Assembly: GCA_034409055.1 (NCBI GenBank)
Contig: DAOUMU010000436.1
Location: forward strand, 1 to 45,091
Direction: 5' to 3'
Length of the DNA stretch: 45,091 nucleotides
Source of the DNA: DAOUMU01 sp034409055
Lineage (GTDB): Bacteria; Chloroflexota; Anaerolineae; 4572-78; J111
Part shown: positions 42,039 through 45,091 of the stretch, piece by piece
Position numbering within the stretch: the stretch's first letter is position 1
How the letters are laid out: each line of letters opens with the position of its first letter
Position numbers and translations under genes: made by a program
The notes under the pieces: generated by a model
The model's input: only the letters and a program-made list of their open reading frames with translations
Told to the model about the DNA's origin: nothing
The model's database searches: none

Positions 42039-43232
42039 TCAGCCCTGGTAAAACTCGGCAATCGTTTTGACTACCGTTTGCCGCTGTTCCCCCGTTAATT
42101 CTGGATAAATGGGTAGAGCTGAGGTTTGAGTTGCGGCGGTTTCGCTGGCCGGATGATCGCCGGCTTGACCACGCCAATCGGCAAAGCACTCTTGCAGATG
42201 CAGAGGGACGGGATAATAAATTTCCGTGCCGATTTTGCGCCTGGTTAAAAAGGTCCGTAGTTCATCGCGCTTGTGGCTGACCCGGATGACATATTGGTTG
42301 TAAATATGGCGATGGCCGGCAAAAGGTGCCACATTAGCCTCCATACGGTAAGCATATTGGCCCGACTGGCTCGACTCATACGGCAAGGTCAGCAAAGGAC
42401 CATTATCCCCTGAAACTCCGGTTAGACCTAATTCTGTAAAGAGTTCGTTGTAATGGGTCGCATTCCGCTGCCGTCCGGCCGTCCACTCATCCAAATATTT
42501 CAGCTTAACCCGCACTACCGCAGCTTGCAACGCATCCAGCCTGAAATTTCCCCCAATAAATTTGTGGTAATATTTGGGTTTACCCCCGTGCACCCGCAAG
42601 ATCCGCATCTGCTCTGCCAGGTCGGCCAGGTTGGTAGTCACGGCCCCGCCATCGCCAAAGGCGCCCAAATTTTTGGAAGGGAAAAAGGAGAAACAGCCAA
42701 TATGCCCTATGCTGCCTGCTCTGCGCCCCTTGTATTCCGAGCCAATGGCCTGGGCAGCATCCTCGATGACATATAAGTTGTGCCGCTTGGCAATCTCCAT
42801 AATGGGGTCCATATCGCCACATTGGCCGTAGAGATGTACGGGGATGATGGCTTTTGTTTTAGGAGTGATTTTTTCCTCAATTTTGGCCGGGTCGATGTTG
42901 AACGTTTGGGGGTCAATATCAACAAAATTTGCCTTAGCTCCCAAGCGGGCCACACAACCGGCGGTAGCAAAAAAGGTATAGGGCGTGGTAATAATCTCAT
43001 CACCAGGCTTGATATTGATGGCCATCATTGCCAGCAGCAGGGCATCGGTACCTGAGGAAACGCCCAGGGCAAATTCGGTCTGACAATAAGCGGCCAGTTC
43101 TTTTTCTAACGCCTGAACTTCAGGCCCCAGAATGAAATATTGCGAATCACAAACACGATTAATGGCTGCTTGTATTTCTGTCTTGATTGAGGCGTATTGT
43201 GGTTTTAAATCTAATAGAGGGGCGGTGATCAT
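42039..43232 (-). CDS. DegT/DnrJ/EryC1 PLP-dependent sugar aminotransferase
   Basis: 397 residues from ATG 43232, chosen for the AGGAG at 43241-43245 with eight bases to the ATG; the longer open frame begins at 43283. Family motifs: PLLDLKPQYASI start, VSSGTDALLLA, VIEDAAQAIGSEYKG (PLP-binding Asp 158), SFFPSKNLGAFGDGG with the PLP lysine K187, and a C-terminal QTSALPIYPELTGEQ. WbpE/WlbC-like members make amino sugars from keto-sugar nucleotides for surface glycans. It may serve the locus to the left. It lies 40 bases downstream of the Kelch regulator on the same strand and may be cotranscribed. Confidence 0.85.
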   Translation of the reverse strand: MITAPLLDLKPQYASIKTEIQAAINRVCDSQYFILGPEVQALEKELAAYCQTEFALGVSSGTDALLLAMMAINIKPGDEIITTPYTFFATAGCVARLGAKANFVDIDPQTFNIDPAKIEEKITPKTKAIIPVHLYGQCGDMDPIMEIAKRHNLYVIEDAAQAIGSEYKGRRAGSIGHIGCFSFFPSKNLGAFGDGGAVTTNLADLAEQMRILRVHGGKPKYYHKFIGGNFRLDALQAAVVRVKLKYLDEWTAGRQRNATHYNELFTELGLTGVSGDNGPLLTLPYESSQSGQYAYRMEANVAPFAGHRHIYNQYVIRVSHKRDELRTFLTRRKIGTEIYYPVPLHLQECFADWRGQAGDHPASETAATQTSALPIYPELTGEQRQTVVKTIAEFYQG

Positions 43233-43240
43233 TAGTTTTT

Positions 43241-43245
43241 CTCCT
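43241..43245 (-). promoter_or_regulatory. Shine-Dalgarno AGGAG deciding the aminotransferase start
   Basis: TTAGGAG lies just before the ATG at 43232, at normal spacing. The two upstream in-frame alternatives have no such signal. Confidence 0.7.
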
Positions 43246-43272
43246 AATTTATGTATTGATAATGATGTATTG

Positions 43273-44619
43273 TTACTCACCAAAACTGATGGGTAGGAAT
43301 AATTGATATAAAAATTGATAAGAGGCGACCAAGTCTATGTATTTTTCTTCAGTGCCATCCCAGCCACCGACTGCGTAAATTTTGGTATCTACCACCGCTA
43401 AACCCATATTGCGCCATTGATGGGTAAAGGGTGTTTCAATGGTGGTCCAGGTATCGGTCTCTGGATCATATTTTTCGCTGCTGGTTAATGCTTTCTGCCA
43501 ACCACCGCCAATGGCGTATAGATTATTGGCGGCACTGATTAATCCCAAGCCACCTCGCTTTTCCTGCAAAGTCGCCTTTTCTAACCACTTACCTGTTTCT
43601 GGCATAAAAACGTGCGTTTGGTTAAATTCATTTTGCCCGTCATAGCCACCTACCACATAAATGGTCTCATTCAGAGTGGCTGCACCAACATAGCCTTTGG
43701 CTTGCGGCATTGGGTTGGCTATGACTTCCCAGGTGTTCGCTTTGGGAGTAAAGGCAAAAACTGTATCTTCAAAAGCGCTGCCGTTCCATCCGCCAAATAA
43801 GTACAGCTTATCCTGAAAAGCTACCAATCCATATCCACAGCGAGCCTCTGGCAAGGCTGCACCTTGCTCCCAGCTATCGGTTTTAGGGTTATAAATTTCC
43901 AGCTTATCTATGGCTTGGCCTTGATTGGTACAGCCACCGGGTACGTAAATTTTGTCATCGAGGACCACCGCCGCAATATTGGCCGTAGCGGTTGGTTTGG
44001 CGGCACCCTCTATCCAACTATCTGTGATCGGGTCATAAATCTCTACCAGCCGGGTCGCGCGGTTGTTGCCTCTGACCCCTCCAATAGCAAAAATCTGTCC
44101 CTCAAAAGCGACCAGGCCCAAGCCAGCTCTTTTGGTTGGCATAGGTGCTTGAGAAACCCAGGCGCTTGAACTAGTGTTAGGGGGGATGGGGGTTGGGGGT
44201 TGAGCATAAATGACCGGCAAATTGGGGCTGGACCTGGGACGGGATTGAGGCATTAAAGGAATGATCATCACCCCAAAAGCCAGTAAAATAGCCAGTAGTA
44301 AATAACTTTGTTGCCACCGGGCCAGGATAGACGGTGTCTCTGTAGCCAGAAGATAGGTTTTGGTGGGGGAGGTAGGTTCTTCAATGGCTGCTACCTCATC
44401 GCCAACAACAATCCATCCTTCCTGGACAGCACGCAACGTGGCTTCGGTACGTGATTGCACCTCTAATTTTTCAAAAATATTGCGCAGATGAACTTTAACC
44501 GTATTAATACTAATCACCAGTTGACGAGCAATCTGTTGGTTGCTGGCTCCAGTGGCAACCATCTCCAGCACCTGGAGTTCACGCTTACTCAATTGGACCG
44601 GTGTTTCATTATCAGCCAT
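43273..44619 (-). CDS. Membrane-tethered LuxR-type regulator with a Kelch propeller
   Basis: 448 residues. Residues 10-68 are a LuxR/GerE helix-turn-helix (LSKRELQVLEMVATG, SNQQIARQLVISINTVKVH). One membrane helix at about 106-122. From about 154 come six Kelch repeats, each with a GG pair and a later D-x-W (for example YVVGGYDGQNEF; TDSWIEGAAKP), enough for a six-bladed propeller outside the cell. The end LFLPIS resembles short C-terminal motifs common in exported Chloroflexota proteins. It would sense an outside ligand and act on DNA without a kinase; a glycan ligand is a guess from context. No receiver domain, so no phosphorylation is expected. Confidence 0.85.
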   Translation of the reverse strand: MADNETPVQLSKRELQVLEMVATGASNQQIARQLVISINTVKVHLRNIFEKLEVQSRTEATLRAVQEGWIVVGDEVAAIEEPTSPTKTYLLATETPSILARWQQSYLLLAILLAFGVMIIPLMPQSRPRSSPNLPVIYAQPPTPIPPNTSSSAWVSQAPMPTKRAGLGLVAFEGQIFAIGGVRGNNRATRLVEIYDPITDSWIEGAAKPTATANIAAVVLDDKIYVPGGCTNQGQAIDKLEIYNPKTDSWEQGAALPEARCGYGLVAFQDKLYLFGGWNGSAFEDTVFAFTPKANTWEVIANPMPQAKGYVGAATLNETIYVVGGYDGQNEFNQTHVFMPETGKWLEKATLQEKRGGLGLISAANNLYAIGGGWQKALTSSEKYDPETDTWTTIETPFTHQWRNMGLAVVDTKIYAVGGWDGTEEKYIDLVASYQFLYQLFLPISFGE

Positions 44620-45091
44620 TGTTGAGGCTCACTATATAACCAAGTTTTGGCTCAACCTGCCAGGAAAACATTCCCCGTGGTTTGTTGTTGAATGAATTAT
44701 TGCACAGAATTTGGCACAAAGCAAGAGGAAATCAGGATGTATTTCGAGGGGTTTTTTAGAGCTTAAACCAAGCCAAAGAAGTTAAAAGTCATATGTAGTC
44801 TGCCCAGACACTATCATACTTTATTACCTCTCCCGCTTATCCCATTTTGGACCTAAAATAGTAATGGCCGGACCCTAGCGGTTTGTCGGAGAGAGATCTT
44901 TCGTCTGCGAGCAATTTAGGGTAACATGTGCGGGTACTGAGACAAATCTGATATTGTGAAGACAAGGAGAGATAGCCATGGCCCGCAGTTTCAAAAGAGT
45001 TGATTATGAAAAATCTGGACAACAAACGATGTGCCGGGGATGTAGCCGGTTGTAGTGACCGGCCGCTTCGGGTTGTCTGGAGGCTAGCATG
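44620..45091. other. Mostly empty window end
   Basis: No convincing gene, RNA or promoter was seen apart from the small frame at 44978. The sequence is AT-richer than the coding regions. It contains the upstream region of the LuxR-Kelch gene and is cut by the window edge. Confidence 0.5.
44978..45055 (+). CDS. Possible 25-codon small frame, or 5' end of a broken transposase gene
   Basis: ATG 44978 follows AAGGAG at a good distance. The peptide starts MARSFKRVDYEK, the style of some IS transposase N-termini, then stops at TAG 45053. It may be a small gene or the start of a degraded transposase; the window ends too soon to tell. Weak support. Confidence 0.25.
   Translation: MARSFKRVDYEKSGQQTMCRGCSRL

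Noticed and set aside
44837..45025. 62-codon open frame on the - strand
   Set aside because: No recognisable domain and antiparallel to a better-supported start with a Shine-Dalgarno at 44978.

Overview
The window looks like a chromosomal stretch of a Chloroflexota bacterium, probably Anaerolineae-like. This is inferred from the many very large GT-C membrane proteins with long extracytoplasmic beta-domains, a LuxR-type regulator fused to a Kelch propeller, and many short dispersed repeats. It is not proven: there is no rRNA or other marker gene here. No RNA gene, CRISPR array, prophage or complete insertion sequence was seen.

From about 1 to 41 kb the region is an envelope-glycan or glycoprotein assembly locus. 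It encodes eleven polytopic GT-C-type proteins (GT39/ArnT-like or related), two DPM1-like GT2 modules that could make the polyprenyl-phosphate sugars such enzymes use, three membrane-anchored SGNH proteins, two extended-SDR sugar-nucleotide enzymes, and three methyltransferase domains (one fused to a GT2). A DegT/DnrJ aminotransferase lies further right at 42.0-43.2 kb. No flippase, polymerase or priming transferase was recognised, so the pathway must be completed elsewhere.

Layout: 1-1230 has one small exported protein in a repeat-rich leader. 1231-9587 holds three large GT-C genes on the + strand. 9598-12282 is a GT-C gene on the - strand. 12487-16415 is a + pair of GT-C genes. 22571 down to 16468 is a tightly coupled - strand operon (epimerase, aminotransferase remnant, GT-C, GT2, methyltransferase, GT39). 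22712-27168 is a divergent + operon (SGNH, Fcl-like SDR, methyltransferase-GT2 fusion, methyltransferase). 27288-40949 has five GT-C genes and two SGNH genes in alternating orientation. 41170-42032 is an MntA/HepT-like toxin-antitoxin pair. 42039-44619 holds the aminotransferase and the membrane-tethered LuxR-Kelch regulator. The last 470 bases are largely empty.

Two themes stand out. First, a small MITE-like element family has inverted ends beginning CAGTRGATCC; two copies have 5-bp target duplications, and two copies sit in frame inside GT-C genes. Second, seven- and eight-base tandem repeats are embedded in the reading frames of six GT-C genes, in linkers or termini, without breaking them. 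Because 7 and 8 are not multiples of 3, slippage would switch these genes off, so the locus could be phase-variable. That is a hypothesis. A 30-codon aminotransferase remnant kept between two genes with start/stop overlaps on both sides is a third unusual feature.
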